64,000 nucleotides of DNA from an uncultured Bacteroidales bacterium (GTDB taxonomy: Bacteria > Bacteroidota > Bacteroidia > Bacteroidales > Bacteroidaceae), in the NCBI GenBank assembly GCA_902779875.1, contig CACZCX010000018.1, positions 1-64,000 of the forward strand, read 5' to 3'. Below the pieces are notes generated by a model. The model made no database searches and was not told the DNA's origin. It saw nothing but the letters and a program-made list of their open reading frames with translations. The translations under genes were made by a program, and so were the position numbers. Below are positions 7,749 to 15,772 of this stretch, one piece after another. The first letter of the stretch is position 1. The number at the start of each line of letters is the position of its first letter.

Positions 7749-7781
7749 GACCAGCGCGTCTACCGATTCCGCCATCTGGGC
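7700..7781 (-). tRNA. tRNA-Leu (anticodon CAA)
   Basis: Read on the minus strand, the gene begins GCCCAGA and ends TCTGGGT plus discriminator A, giving a paired acceptor stem. The anticodon stem CTGGT/ACCAG encloses loop CTCAAAC with anticodon CAA, decoding UUG. A long variable region, typical of a class II tRNA, precedes a TTCGA T-loop. CCA is not encoded. The recombinase reading frame (plus strand) ends inside it at 7748, marking the 3' half of this tRNA as the likely integration site. Confidence 0.95.
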
Positions 7782-7799
7782 TTGGTATAAAAACCGACG

Positions 7800-7807
7800 C
7801 GAAGGTA
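7800..7807 (-). promoter_or_regulatory. Possible -7 box for tRNA-Leu
   Basis: On the minus strand the sequence is TACCTTCG, close to the Bacteroidota TAnnTTTG -7 box, about 19 bases before the tRNA 5' end. No clear TTTG -33 box was found, so support is partial. Confidence 0.35.
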
Positions 7808-7878
7808 CAACAATTTGATGAAACATAGGGGAATGGGTCCTATTTTTTTAGCCGTCATAGTTTTTACTCTCCAAATGC

Positions 7879-7908
7879 TTGCAAGTAATGAAATAAGCAA
7901 TATCTTCG
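7879..7908 (+). promoter_or_regulatory. Possible promoter for the mannose-1-phosphate guanylyltransferase gene
   Basis: TTGC at 7879-7882 and TATCTTCG at 7901-7908 are separated by 18 bases, approximating the Bacteroidota -33/-7 pair. Transcription would begin near 7915. That excludes the longer upstream reading frame starting at 7815 and supports the ATG at 7968. Confidence 0.4.
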
Positions 7909-7967
7909 TAGCAGAGTATTCGGTCTGTGATGACTGTTACCATATACACACAGCTATAAGAGGTACT

Positions 7968-9056
7968 ATGTTAGGACAAGACAACTATTGCGTTGTGCTG
8001 GCCGGAGGGTTCGGCACGCGCCTATGGCCCCTGAGCCGCAAGGGCATGCCCAAGCAGTTCCTGGATTTCAATAATGATGGCCATACATTGCTTAGAGAGA
8101 CTGTGGAGAGGATGATGAGCATCTTCCCTAAGGAGAATATCATAGTCTCAACCAATCTGGATTTCTATGAGGATGTTTGCGCTCAGCTTCCGGAACTCAA
8201 CCCCCTGCAGGTGTTACGTGAGCCTGTCATGAAGGGTACAGCCCCCAGTATAATGCTTGCTACATATCACATTCATGATATCAACCCCAACGCCAATATG
8301 CTTGTGGTTCCATCGGACCTTGTGATAATGGACGAGGAGCCTTACAAGAAGGTGATAGAGAAGGGTATGGCATTCGTGCAGCGTAATGACTGTATTCTTA
8401 CGGTCGGCATCAAGCCTACACGCCCCGAGACCCGTTTCGGTTACATTCAGATTGACGAGGAGAAGGAGGACGGCATATACAGCGTACGTACCTTCACCGA
8501 GAAACCGGAGGAGTCATTCGCCAAGGTGTTCGTGGACAGCGGCGAGTTCTACTGGAACTCCGGCATCCTGATGTGGAATGTGAACTCGTTCAAGGATATT
8601 GCGCAGAAAACTATCCCTGACATGGTGGCTCAGTTCAACAGGATTTATGACACCCAGCATAACCGTGACGAGAGGCGCAACCTGCTCTACTCCGTTTATG
8701 AGGCGTTCCCGCGCATATCGATCGACTACGGAATCCTTGAAAAGACCGATAAGGTCTGCATGGCCATAGGTGATTTCCGCTGGAACGATATCGAGAGCTG
8801 GGACCTTCTGTATGACTACTGCGCCAAGGATCCTGACGGCAATGTGCTCGGCATGTACAACTATCAGGTCTACAACTGCCACAACAGCATGCTGCTCTGC
8901 AACAAGGAGAAAAAGCTGGTGGTGATTGACGACCTGTCTGAGTTCCTTGTGGTCGATACTGACGATGTGCTGGTAATATGCCGCCGTAACAACGAGACCG
9001 ATTTCAAGAAGTACATTAATGACGTCATGCTCAAGTATGGCGAGAAATATTTCTGA
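7968..9056 (+). CDS. manC: Mannose-1-phosphate guanylyltransferase
   Basis: Transfers GMP from GTP to mannose-1-phosphate, making GDP-mannose for surface polysaccharides and glycoproteins; cytoplasmic. From the ATG at 7968 the protein has 362 residues, the usual size for the single-domain form without the C-terminal phosphomannose isomerase part. The nucleotidyltransferase signature VVLAGGFGTRLWPLSR lies at about residues 9-24, followed by PKQFLDF. Further conserved segments are FTEKP, FYWNSGILMWN and the SIDYGILEK region. The open frame extends upstream to 7815, but that segment overlaps the likely promoter and has no homology to the family, so I start at the ATG seven residues before the signature. 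The NhaC-type gene follows 6 bp after the stop. Confidence 0.9.
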   Translation: MLGQDNYCVVLAGGFGTRLWPLSRKGMPKQFLDFNNDGHTLLRETVERMMSIFPKENIIVSTNLDFYEDVCAQLPELNPLQVLREPVMKGTAPSIMLATYHIHDINPNANMLVVPSDLVIMDEEPYKKVIEKGMAFVQRNDCILTVGIKPTRPETRFGYIQIDEEKEDGIYSVRTFTEKPEESFAKVFVDSGEFYWNSGILMWNVNSFKDIAQKTIPDMVAQFNRIYDTQHNRDERRNLLYSVYEAFPRISIDYGILEKTDKVCMAIGDFRWNDIESWDLLYDYCAKDPDGNVLGMYNYQVYNCHNSMLLCNKEKKLVVIDDLSEFLVVDTDDVLVICRRNNETDFKKYINDVMLKYGEKYF

Positions 9057-9062
9057 CTTTAG

Positions 9063-10352
9063 GTGAGAACTGAAAAGAGACAGATACCAGGGCTGATGGC
9101 ACTCAGCCCTATTGTGGTTTTCCTGGTGGTGTACCTGGTTTCATCACTTCTGGCAGGTGACTTCTACAAGGTGCCAGTATCGGCCGCGTTCCTGGTGGCA
9201 TCGGTCTATGCCGTGGCAATCACCCCCGGTGAACTCAGTTACCGTGTGAATGTGTTCTCTGAGAGTGCCGGACACTGGAATATCATGCTCATGGTGTGGA
9301 TTTTCCTGATGGCCGGAGCGTTCGCGGGTTCGGCCAAGGAGATAGGCTCCATTGAGGCGACCGTGAACTTCACCCTGAGCATTGTGCCTGCCAGGGCTCT
9401 GCTGGCGGGGCTTTTCCTGACGTCATGTTTCGTGTCGCTGGCCATAGGAACGAGCGTGGGCACTATCGTGGCCCTTGTTCCCATAGCGAACGGAATCGCC
9501 GCCCAGACGGGACTCAGCCAGCCTATGATGGCCGCCCTGATTGTTGGAGGCTCGTTTTTCGGTGACAACCTGTCATTCATATCCGATACCACCATCGCCG
9601 CCACACGCGCCGTGGGCTGCGCCATGCAGGACAAGTTCCGCGCCAACATAAGGATAGTGCTTCCTGCCGTGATTGTGGTGACCGGTATTTACATTTTCAT
9701 GGGCCTGAACCAGGATGTGGTGGCCGATGAAAAGCCCATCGAGTGGTTAAAGCTCCTGCCGTATTTATCGGTCATACTGTTTGCCATGTTCGGTATGGAT
9801 GTGACTATGGTGCTTCTTATAGGCATACTGCTGAATGCCGTAATAGGTTTCAGCACCGGCTCGCTTGACTGGTTCAGCTGGCTGGGCTCCATGGGACAAG
9901 GTATGGTGAGCATGGGCGACCTGGTGATTGTGACTCTTCTGGCCGGCGGTATGTTGGGTATAATCCGATACAACGGCGGTCTTGATTACATTATGAAAGG
10001 TGTGGTAGGGCATGTGCGCAGTCGCCGGGGAGCCGAATTCAGTATAGGAGCCCTTACGGTACTGGCCAATCTTTGTACCGCCAACAACACCATCGCCATT
10101 ATCACGGTGGGTGGTATCGTCAATGACATATCGCAGAAGTTCAAGATTCCCGCAAAACGGGCAGCCAGCCTTATGGATATATTCAGCTGCTTTGTGCAGG
10201 GTATCATCCCTTATGGAGCTCAGCTGCTCATGGCGGCAGGGTTGACCGGACTGGCAGCGACTCAGATCATCCCCTATCTGTACTATCCGTTCGCAGCCGG
10301 CATCTGCGTAATCCTCTCCATTCTGGTGTTCCGCCCAAGTGTCCGGCACTAA
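9063..10352 (+). CDS. nhaC: NhaC-family Na+/H+ antiporter
   Basis: A 429-residue inner-membrane protein with about eleven hydrophobic segments. The family signatures FFGDNLSFISDTTIAAT (about residues 166-182) and SIGTSVGTIVALVPIA are present. It exchanges protons for sodium (possibly also other cations), contributing to pH and salt balance. I use the GTG at 9063, because RTEKRQIPGLMALSP then aligns with the polar N-terminus seen in Bacteroides relatives; the ATG at 9096 is an alternative that loses eleven residues. It starts 6 bp after manC and is probably co-transcribed. The last codons overlap one arm of an inverted repeat (10333-10347). Confidence 0.85.
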   Translation: MRTEKRQIPGLMALSPIVVFLVVYLVSSLLAGDFYKVPVSAAFLVASVYAVAITPGELSYRVNVFSESAGHWNIMLMVWIFLMAGAFAGSAKEIGSIEATVNFTLSIVPARALLAGLFLTSCFVSLAIGTSVGTIVALVPIANGIAAQTGLSQPMMAALIVGGSFFGDNLSFISDTTIAATRAVGCAMQDKFRANIRIVLPAVIVVTGIYIFMGLNQDVVADEKPIEWLKLLPYLSVILFAMFGMDVTMVLLIGILLNAVIGFSTGSLDWFSWLGSMGQGMVSMGDLVIVTLLAGGMLGIIRYNGGLDYIMKGVVGHVRSRRGAEFSIGALTVLANLCTANNTIAIITVGGIVNDISQKFKIPAKRAASLMDIFSCFVQGIIPYGAQLLMAAGLTGLAATQIIPYLYYPFAAGICVILSILVFRPSVRH

Positions 10353-10472
10353 CCCCGCTTAGAGCGCTTGTGAGCCGCATCACCGCCGGACACCCCCTCA
10401 AAATGAGCATATGTCCGGCACTCTCCTTATCGAGAATACGTTCTCTCGCGGGTGTGCGCCGGACACTTGGGC
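10333..10472. repeat. Inverted-repeat element with four TGTCCGG motifs
   Basis: GCCCAAGTGTCCGGC at 10333-10347 is perfectly inverted at 10458-10472. Between them a second inverted pair, GCCGGACAC near 10385 and TGTCCGGCA near 10413, uses the same core. The left arm overlaps the end of the antiporter gene. This could be a REP-like or miniature mobile element, or a large terminator structure. No reading frame is supported inside. Confidence 0.6.
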
Positions 10473-10480
10473 AAGTGCGC

Positions 10481-10511
10481 AAAAAAAACTGAGTCCGGAA
10501 TTACCGGACTC
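10481..10511 (-). terminator. Rho-independent terminator after tRNA-Asn
   Basis: On the minus strand the sequence is GAGTCCGG, loop TAATT, CCGGACTC, then AG followed by eight T residues. The perfect 8-bp GC-rich stem with a T tract lies 9 bp past the tRNA 3' end. Confidence 0.85.
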
Positions 10512-10519
10512 AAATTCAG

Positions 10520-10593
10520 CGCTCCTTCTAGGACTTGAACCTAGGACCCCCTGATTAACAGTCAGATGCTCTAACCAACTGAGCTAAAGAAGC
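10520..10593 (-). tRNA. tRNA-Asn (anticodon GTT)
   Basis: On the minus strand the acceptor stem is GCTTCTT with AAGGAGC, and the discriminator is G. The anticodon stem TCTGA/TCAGG encloses loop CTGTTAA with anticodon GTT. The T arm contains GTTCAAGTC. Length is 74 bases without encoded CCA. A strong terminator follows, and a good -7 box precedes it. Confidence 0.95.
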
Positions 10594-10634
10594 ATTTTGC
10601 ACGATTTGGAGCGTTACTGCTCTCAAACGCGGTG

Positions 10635-10665
10635 CAAATTTACCGCCTTTTTTCAAATATCCAAT
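10635..10665 (-). promoter_or_regulatory. Promoter for tRNA-Asn
   Basis: On the minus strand ATTG (10662-10665) and TAAATTTG (10635-10642) are separated by 19 bases, matching the Bacteroidota pattern with a perfect -7 box. The start would fall about 35 bases before the mature tRNA. Confidence 0.55.
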
Positions 10666-10706
10666 ACCTGCGGCCAAAAAAATCTGCTTTGAAGTCATTT
10701 TTTATA

Positions 10707-10714
10707 TATCTTCG
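10707..10714 (+). promoter_or_regulatory. Possible -7 box for the S41 protease gene
   Basis: TATCTTCG lies 27 bases before the ATG at 10742. The nearest TTTG (10688) is only 15 bases upstream, shorter than the usual 19-21, so this is a weak assignment. Confidence 0.3.
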
Positions 10715-10741
10715 CACAAACCAATCACTGAATCCAACGTC

Positions 10742-12406
10742 ATGAAGAGATTTGTCACGGGCTTGGCCCTTCTGACCATATTGATTCCGGCTCAGGTGAG
10801 CCTGCAGGCGCAAAAGGCTGAGAGTCATGCTTTTGATGTTTCAAAGAATCTTGAGGTCTTCCATGAGATAGTGAACGAACTGGACCGTTTCTATGTCGAT
10901 ACCATAAATCCGAGCAAGGTTATTGAGAGCGGTATCCGTGCCATGCTTAACGGAATCGACCCCTATACGGAATACTATCCTGAGAATGATGTGAACGACC
11001 TTAAGATGATGACTACCGGCAAGTATGCCGGCATTGGCGCCATCATACGCCAGTACACAGGTCGTGACTATATTTATATAGAGGAGCCTTATGAGGGCAT
11101 GCCAGCCGCAATCTACGGGCTCAAGGCCGGTGACGAGATACTGAGGATAGACGGCGAGAGCATGAAGGGCAAGCCGACCTCATATGTAAGCGAGCATCTT
11201 CGCGGCGAGGCCGACTCCAAACTCACGGTGACGGTGCGCCGTATCGGTGAGCCTGACTCGATTGACGTGGTCATAACCCGCAGCATGATTGCCCTGCCTG
11301 CCGTACCGTATTACGGTATGTGGAACGGCTACGGATATATACAGCTTGAGTCATTCACTGAAAAGAGCGCTCGCAGCGTGATGGAGGCCCTGATCAACCT
11401 TAAGGAGCAGGGTGCCAAGGGTATCATACTTGACTTGCGCGGTAACGGAGGCGGATTGCTCCAGGAGGCTGTTGACATTGTGGGCCTGTTCGTGCCCAAA
11501 GGCACCAAGCTGGTTGAGACACGCGGCAAGATTCCTGAGGTCGCAACGACATATGTGACTCAGCGTAACCCCATTGACGAGAATATCCCTCTGGTGGTGT
11601 TGACCGATGACCAGTCGGCATCGGCCTCAGAGATTGTATCGGGCTCGCTTCAGGACCTGGACCGCGCGGTGATTGTGGGCGTGCGTACATACGGAAAGGG
11701 TCTGGTGCAGACCACGCGTATGCTCCCTTATAACGGTACTCTCAAGATTACGACGGCTAAGTATTACATACCGAGCGGACGCTGCATACAGGAGATTGAC
11801 TATTCGCGCCGTAACGAGAAAGGACAGGCTCAGCATATCCCTGACAGCCTGACCAAGGTGTTCTACACGGCTGCCGGACGTCCGGTACGTGACGGCGGCG
11901 GCATTCGTCCCGATGTGGAGTGCAAGCTGGATACCATGCCTGACATTCTTTATGCCATAGCTCAGCATGTGGTGCTGTTCGATTTCGTGAACCAGTGGTG
12001 CTCCAAACGCGAGAGTATAGCTCCGGTCAAGGATTTCAAGCTCACCGATGAGGACTACAACGCTTTCAAGGATTTTGTCTGCAACTCTGACTTCAAGTTC
12101 GAGAGCAACAGCAGCAAGGGACTGGCTTCACTCATCAAACTGGCTGAGCGTGAGGGCCTTGCCGACAAGGCCAAGGAGGAGTTCAAGTCTCTTGAGAGCA
12201 AACTGCAGTATGACCTTAAGAGTGACCTGGATGTGTTCCGCGGCGATCTGGAACGACTCATTACAATGGAGATAGTAATGCGTTACTACTACCAGCGCGG
12301 AGGCGTGGAGGAGAACCTCAAAAAGGATAAGTTCGTCAAGGAGGCCGTGGACCTGCTCAATGACGGCGAGCGGTACAAGTCAATACTGGCCAGCCCGGCC
12401 AAGTAA
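10742..12406 (+). CDS. S41-family C-terminal processing protease
   Basis: A 554-residue exported serine protease of the CtpA/Prc type, expected to degrade or trim envelope proteins from their C-termini. A signal peptide covers about residues 1-23 (LALLTILIPAQVSLQAQ). A PDZ domain lies at about residues 85-165, with GLKAGDEILRIDGE. The catalytic domain contains ILDLRGNGGG, SASASEI with likely nucleophile Ser294, and YGKG with general base Lys319. The 25-residue separation matches the family's Ser/Lys dyad. A long helical C-terminal tail (about residues 420-554) follows. It stands alone, with a convergent unknown gene 5 bp after its stop. Confidence 0.9.
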   Translation: MKRFVTGLALLTILIPAQVSLQAQKAESHAFDVSKNLEVFHEIVNELDRFYVDTINPSKVIESGIRAMLNGIDPYTEYYPENDVNDLKMMTTGKYAGIGAIIRQYTGRDYIYIEEPYEGMPAAIYGLKAGDEILRIDGESMKGKPTSYVSEHLRGEADSKLTVTVRRIGEPDSIDVVITRSMIALPAVPYYGMWNGYGYIQLESFTEKSARSVMEALINLKEQGAKGIILDLRGNGGGLLQEAVDIVGLFVPKGTKLVETRGKIPEVATTYVTQRNPIDENIPLVVLTDDQSASASEIVSGSLQDLDRAVIVGVRTYGKGLVQTTRMLPYNGTLKITTAKYYIPSGRCIQEIDYSRRNEKGQAQHIPDSLTKVFYTAAGRPVRDGGGIRPDVECKLDTMPDILYAIAQHVVLFDFVNQWCSKRESIAPVKDFKLTDEDYNAFKDFVCNSDFKFESNSSKGLASLIKLAEREGLADKAKEEFKSLESKLQYDLKSDLDVFRGDLERLITMEIVMRYYYQRGGVEENLKKDKFVKEAVDLLNDGERYKSILASPAK

Positions 12407-12411
12407 GACAG

Positions 12412-12795
12412 TCACTCTTTAAGGAATCTGTTACCCTCTTTCTTTAACGTAACTGTCTGGGAACGGTCAGAGAGCGTGATGGCGCTGACTGTCTCGGTTT
12501 CCTCATCAATTATGAGGAGGCTGCTCTCCTGGGCGAACCTGCCGACTGACAGTGTGAGAGGTGACTGAGGCGTGCCGTTGAACAGCAGGCTGTCATTCAT
12601 GTATATGGAGAGGGGGCTTCCAAGTGTCGAAGTGCCAAGAACTATGTCGTAACGCTCGCTGAAACGGTCGTTTTTCTTGTCGTATATCCTGAAAGCGGCA
12701 AACAGGAACAGGACTACCACAATGATTACGAGTACTATCATTATGAGTGATCCAAGAAGGAACGTGTTGTTTGCCCTAGCCGTTTTTCTCTTCAT
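12412..12795 (-). CDS. Single-pass membrane protein, unknown function
   Basis: A 127-residue protein with a basic N-terminus (MKRKTARANN), one strong membrane segment at about residues 13-36, and an extracytoplasmic domain of about 85 residues rich in predicted strands. No family is recognised. It is convergent with the S41 protease gene, only 5 bp away, and divergent from the esterase gene at 12895. Its length, typical codon use and membrane-anchor architecture make it a credible gene. Confidence 0.65.
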   Translation of the reverse strand: MKRKTARANNTFLLGSLIMIVLVIIVVVLFLFAAFRIYDKKNDRFSERYDIVLGTSTLGSPLSIYMNDSLLFNGTPQSPLTLSVGRFAQESSLLIIDEETETVSAITLSDRSQTVTLKKEGNRFLKE

Positions 12796-12894
12796 ATTCC
12801 CAATTTTGGCACAAAGCTATCCGTTTTTCTTGTAGAAGTCGCATATATTTCCGAAAATTGCACCAGCTAATCAAATTACTTTATCTCAGAAAAT

Positions 12895-13725
12895 ATGAAA
12901 AAATCATTGATTGTCCTGCTGGCTGCTTTGGCGCTGGCTCCCTTCAAGGCTCTGGCTGAGCCGGATCCCAACTTCCACATCTACATCTGCATCGGTCAGT
13001 CCAACATGGAGGGTAACCCCCGTCCCGAACAGAAGGATAAGGAGAATGTAAGCCCCCGTTTCGTTACTATGAACGCCGTTGATTTCCCCGACAGCAAGAT
13101 GGGTGAGTGGCGTACCGCCGTTCCGCCTTTGGCTCGTCCGAACACAGGTCTTACCCCTGCTGACTATTTTGGCCGTACCATGGTTCAGAATATGCCTGAG
13201 GAGGTTAAGATTGGTGTGGTAATGGTTGCTGTTGCCGGCTGCTCCATCGATCTGTTCGATAAGGACAAATGTGAGGCATACATCCCCAATCAGGCTGATT
13301 GGATGAAGAATATCTGCAAGGAGTATGGCGGCAACCCCTACAACCGTCTCATTGAGCTCTGCAAGAAGGCTCAGCAGGATGGTGTCATTAAGGGTATCCT
13401 GCTCCACCAGGGTGAGACCAACAACAACGATCCCCAGTGGCCTGCCAACGTAAAGAAGGTTTATGACGATATCCTGGCAGACCTGGGTCTGGAGCCCGGT
13501 TCAATTCCCCTGCTCTCAGGTGAGGTCGTTCCCGCTGACCAGCGTGGCGTATGCGCCGATCACAACAAGGTGATGGCTACTCTGCCCGAGACACTTCCGC
13601 AGGCTCTGGTTGTTCCCGCATACGGCTGCGAGGCCGGTCGTGACCACCTGCACTTTAACGTGAAGGGCTCACGCGAGCTCGGTCGCCGCTATGCCGCCCG
13701 CATGCTCGGCTACCTCGGTTATTGA
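12895..13725 (+). CDS. Secreted sialate O-acetylesterase / CE6-like esterase
   Basis: A 276-residue protein with a signal peptide (about residues 1-21, ending ALA before EPDPNF). The mature part is an SGNH-type esterase of the SASA family. The nucleophile Ser sits in IGQSNMEG near residue 40, a conserved block LHQGETN lies in the second half, and DHLHFN near the C-terminus supplies the Asp-x-x-His pair. Family members remove acetyl groups from sialic acids or from xylan-type glycans outside the cell or in the periplasm. The real substrate cannot be told from sequence. No polysaccharide-utilisation genes adjoin it. A strong palindromic repeat begins 19 bp after the stop. Confidence 0.8.
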   Translation: MKKSLIVLLAALALAPFKALAEPDPNFHIYICIGQSNMEGNPRPEQKDKENVSPRFVTMNAVDFPDSKMGEWRTAVPPLARPNTGLTPADYFGRTMVQNMPEEVKIGVVMVAVAGCSIDLFDKDKCEAYIPNQADWMKNICKEYGGNPYNRLIELCKKAQQDGVIKGILLHQGETNNNDPQWPANVKKVYDDILADLGLEPGSIPLLSGEVVPADQRGVCADHNKVMATLPETLPQALVVPAYGCEAGRDHLHFNVKGSRELGRRYAARMLGYLGY

Positions 13726-13743
13726 TAAGGCCGGCGATTTAAC

Positions 13744-13795
13744 AGGGGACGGTTCTCATTGTGCTCCTTCAGGGGCACAATGAGAACCGTCCCCT
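13744..13795. repeat. Palindromic repeat of the GGGGACGGTTCT family, copy 1
   Basis: A perfect 21-bp inverted repeat (13744-13764 and 13775-13795) begins AGGGGACGGTTCT and encloses a short loop that itself nearly pairs. It lies just after the esterase stop codon. The same AGGGGACGGTTCT core forms the palindrome at 30847-30930. It may act as a terminator hairpin; the shared core suggests a dispersed REP-like family. Confidence 0.75.
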
Positions 13796-13847
13796 TTGTG
13801 CCCCAAGTAGCGCGAGAACCTTCCGGATGGCTTTTTTCCACAAAAAG

Positions 13848-13879
13848 TTTGGTAGAACAGAGTTTTTGCAATACCTTTG
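13848..13879 (+). promoter_or_regulatory. Promoter of the rimP-nusA-infB operon
   Basis: TTTG at 13848-13851 and TACCTTTG at 13872-13879 are separated by 20 bases, a full match to the Bacteroidota -33/-7 consensus. Transcription should begin near 13886, upstream of a leader hairpin and rimP at 13967. Confidence 0.7.
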
Positions 13880-13900
13880 CACCCGTAAGATGATGTGTGG

Positions 13901-13923
13901 AGAGGCCCTGAGGCCTCTTTTTT
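13901..13923 (+). terminator. Leader terminator or attenuator upstream of rimP
   Basis: AGAGGCC, loop CTGA and GGCCTCT form a perfect 7-bp stem, with a run of six T residues (13918-13923). It lies about 20 bases after the predicted transcription start and 43 bases before the rimP start codon. A terminator placed here can only act on the operon's own leader, so attenuation is likely. NusA is encoded two genes downstream, so autoregulation is conceivable. Confidence 0.6.
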
Positions 13924-13966
13924 CGTACTATACGTCACTTACCGCATAACAAGTATTTAATTATAT

Positions 13967-14437
13967 ATGATTGACAGACAACAAGTTATCGGCGTTGCAG
14001 AAGAATGGCTCAAGAACAAGGAGGGCTATTTTCTTGTAGATGTAGATGTTACTCCCGACAATCGTATTGTGGTGGAGATTGATCAGGCAGAGGGCGTCTG
14101 GATAGACGACTGCGTGGACCTGAGCCGTTTCATTGAATCCTCACTGGACCGTGATGTCGAGGATTACGAGCTGGAAGTTGGCTCAGCAGGCATCGGACAA
14201 CCTTTTAAGGTGCTTCAGCAGTATATCAACCATATAGGCCAGGAGGTGGAGGTGCTCCCCAAGAGCGGTGCCAAACTCAAGGGTATACTTGTTCAGGCCG
14301 ATGAGAAAGGATTTACCATCAAGACTACCCGCAAGGAGAAAGTGGAGGGCAGCAAGCGTCCCAAGACTGTCGAGGTGGAGATGCCTTTCGGCCACGATGA
14401 GGTGAAATATGTAAAATACGTAATAAGTTTAAAGTAA
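13967..14437 (+). CDS. rimP: Ribosome maturation factor RimP
   Basis: A 156-residue cytoplasmic protein needed for maturation of the 30S subunit. The N-terminal domain contains DVDVTPDNRIVVEIDQ and the conserved DDCVDLSRFIE stretch, and YELEVGSAGIGQPF marks the family signature normally read as EVSSPGxxRPL. The C-terminal SH3-like domain follows from about residue 85. Two bases separate it from nusA, the standard rimP-nusA-infB arrangement. The start codon follows a leader with a promoter and terminator-like hairpin. Confidence 0.9.
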   Translation: MIDRQQVIGVAEEWLKNKEGYFLVDVDVTPDNRIVVEIDQAEGVWIDDCVDLSRFIESSLDRDVEDYELEVGSAGIGQPFKVLQQYINHIGQEVEVLPKSGAKLKGILVQADEKGFTIKTTRKEKVEGSKRPKTVEVEMPFGHDEVKYVKYVISLK

Positions 14438-14438
14438 A

Positions 14439-15725
14439 ATGGCTACTAAGAAAGAAGAGACGATCTCATTGATCGATACCTTTCAGGAGTTCAAGGAACT
14501 CAAGAACATAGACCGTATGACACTGGTTTCAGTTCTTGAAGAGAGTTTCCGCAGTGTTATCTCCAAGATGTTCGGAACCGACGAGAACTACTCGGTCATA
14601 GTTAACCCTGACAAGGGTGACTGCGAGATCCAGCGTTCACGTATAGTTGTCGATGACAAGGATCTGGAGGATTCAAACACACAGATTTCACTCACAGAGG
14701 CCCGTCAGATTGACGAGGACTTTGAGGTAGGTGAGGAGGTTTCAGAGCCGGTTGACTTTTCAAAGTTCGGCCGTAGAGCTATTCTGAACCTGCGTCAGAC
14801 ACTGGCTTCAAAGATCCTGGAGCTGGAGAAGGACAGCCTCTATAACAAGTATGTAGAGAAGGTAGGCACCATCGTTACCGGTGAGGTTTATCAGATCTGG
14901 AAGAAGGAGATCCTGCTTCTGGATGAGGAGGGTAACGAGCTGCTGCTGGCCAAGACAGACCAGATTCCGAGCGATTTCTTCCGTAAGGGCGAGAGCGTAC
15001 GTGCAGTGGTTGACCGCGTGGATAACGTGAACAACCCCAAGATCATGCTGAGCCGTACATCACCTGTATTCCTGCAGCGTCTGCTGGAGCAGGAGGTTCC
15101 TGAGATTGCCGACGGCCTGATCACAATCAAGAAGATTGTCCGCATACCGGGTGAGCGTGCCAAGATTGCCGTTGAGTCATATGATGACCGTATCGATCCC
15201 GTAGGCGCCTGCGTAGGTGTCAAGGGTTCACGTATACACGGTATCGTACGCGAGCTCCGCAACGAGAACATTGACGTTATCAACTACACATCAAACATAG
15301 AGCTCTTTATCAAGCGTGCTCTCAGCCCTGCCAAGATATCGGAGGTTAAGCTTGACACCGAGGCTCGCCGCGCTGAGGTTTACCTCAAGCAGGACCAGGT
15401 TTCACTGGCTATCGGTAAGAGCGGTCTGAACATCAAGCTTGCCAGCATGCTGACCGAGTATACCATCGATGTATACCGTGAGCTCGAGCAGGAGCAGGCC
15501 GAGGAGGATATCTACCTGGATGATTTCCGCGGTGATATCGAGGACTGGGTAGTTGACGCTTTGAACGCTGCAGGATTTGAGACCGCCAAGGCCGTTCTGC
15601 GTGCTGACCGTGAGATCCTGACCGAGTCAGTCGATCTTGAGGAAGAGCAGGTTGACGAGATTCTGGATATCCTGGCTCGTGAGTTCGCTGACGAGGAGGA
15701 GTTCCGTAAGTTCATAAAAGAATAA
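14439..15725 (+). CDS. nusA: Transcription elongation/termination factor NusA
   Basis: A 428-residue RNA-polymerase-binding factor acting in pausing, termination and antitermination. The N-terminal domain covers about residues 1-130, followed by an S1 domain (about 135-205, with GTIVTGEVYQIWKKEILL). Two KH domains come next, with PVGACVGVKGSRIHGI (about residues 249-264) and VSLAIGKSGLNIKLA (about 324-338). An acidic C-terminal helical region runs to the end. The architecture and length match Bacteroidota NusA without extra C-terminal repeats. It follows rimP by one base and precedes infB by 47 bp. Confidence 0.95.
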   Translation: MATKKEETISLIDTFQEFKELKNIDRMTLVSVLEESFRSVISKMFGTDENYSVIVNPDKGDCEIQRSRIVVDDKDLEDSNTQISLTEARQIDEDFEVGEEVSEPVDFSKFGRRAILNLRQTLASKILELEKDSLYNKYVEKVGTIVTGEVYQIWKKEILLLDEEGNELLLAKTDQIPSDFFRKGESVRAVVDRVDNVNNPKIMLSRTSPVFLQRLLEQEVPEIADGLITIKKIVRIPGERAKIAVESYDDRIDPVGACVGVKGSRIHGIVRELRNENIDVINYTSNIELFIKRALSPAKISEVKLDTEARRAEVYLKQDQVSLAIGKSGLNIKLASMLTEYTIDVYRELEQEQAEEDIYLDDFRGDIEDWVVDALNAAGFETAKAVLRADREILTESVDLEEEQVDEILDILAREFADEEEFRKFIKE

Positions 15726-15772
15726 TAACATTCGGGGCAGTGCCCTGGAACCAAAACAAGATATTTTTATAG

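Noticed and set aside
7627-7826. Short open frames on both strands over the tRNA-Leu
   Set aside because: They are produced by the structured tRNA gene and carry no protein-like features.
7815-7967. Upstream extension of the mannose-1-phosphate guanylyltransferase
   Set aside because: It overlaps promoter-like sequence and encodes a hydrophobic stretch with no family similarity. The ATG at 7968 gives the usual length.
13761-13949. Small frame between the esterase and rimP
   Set aside because: It runs through the palindrome, the promoter and the leader hairpin, with no plausible start region.
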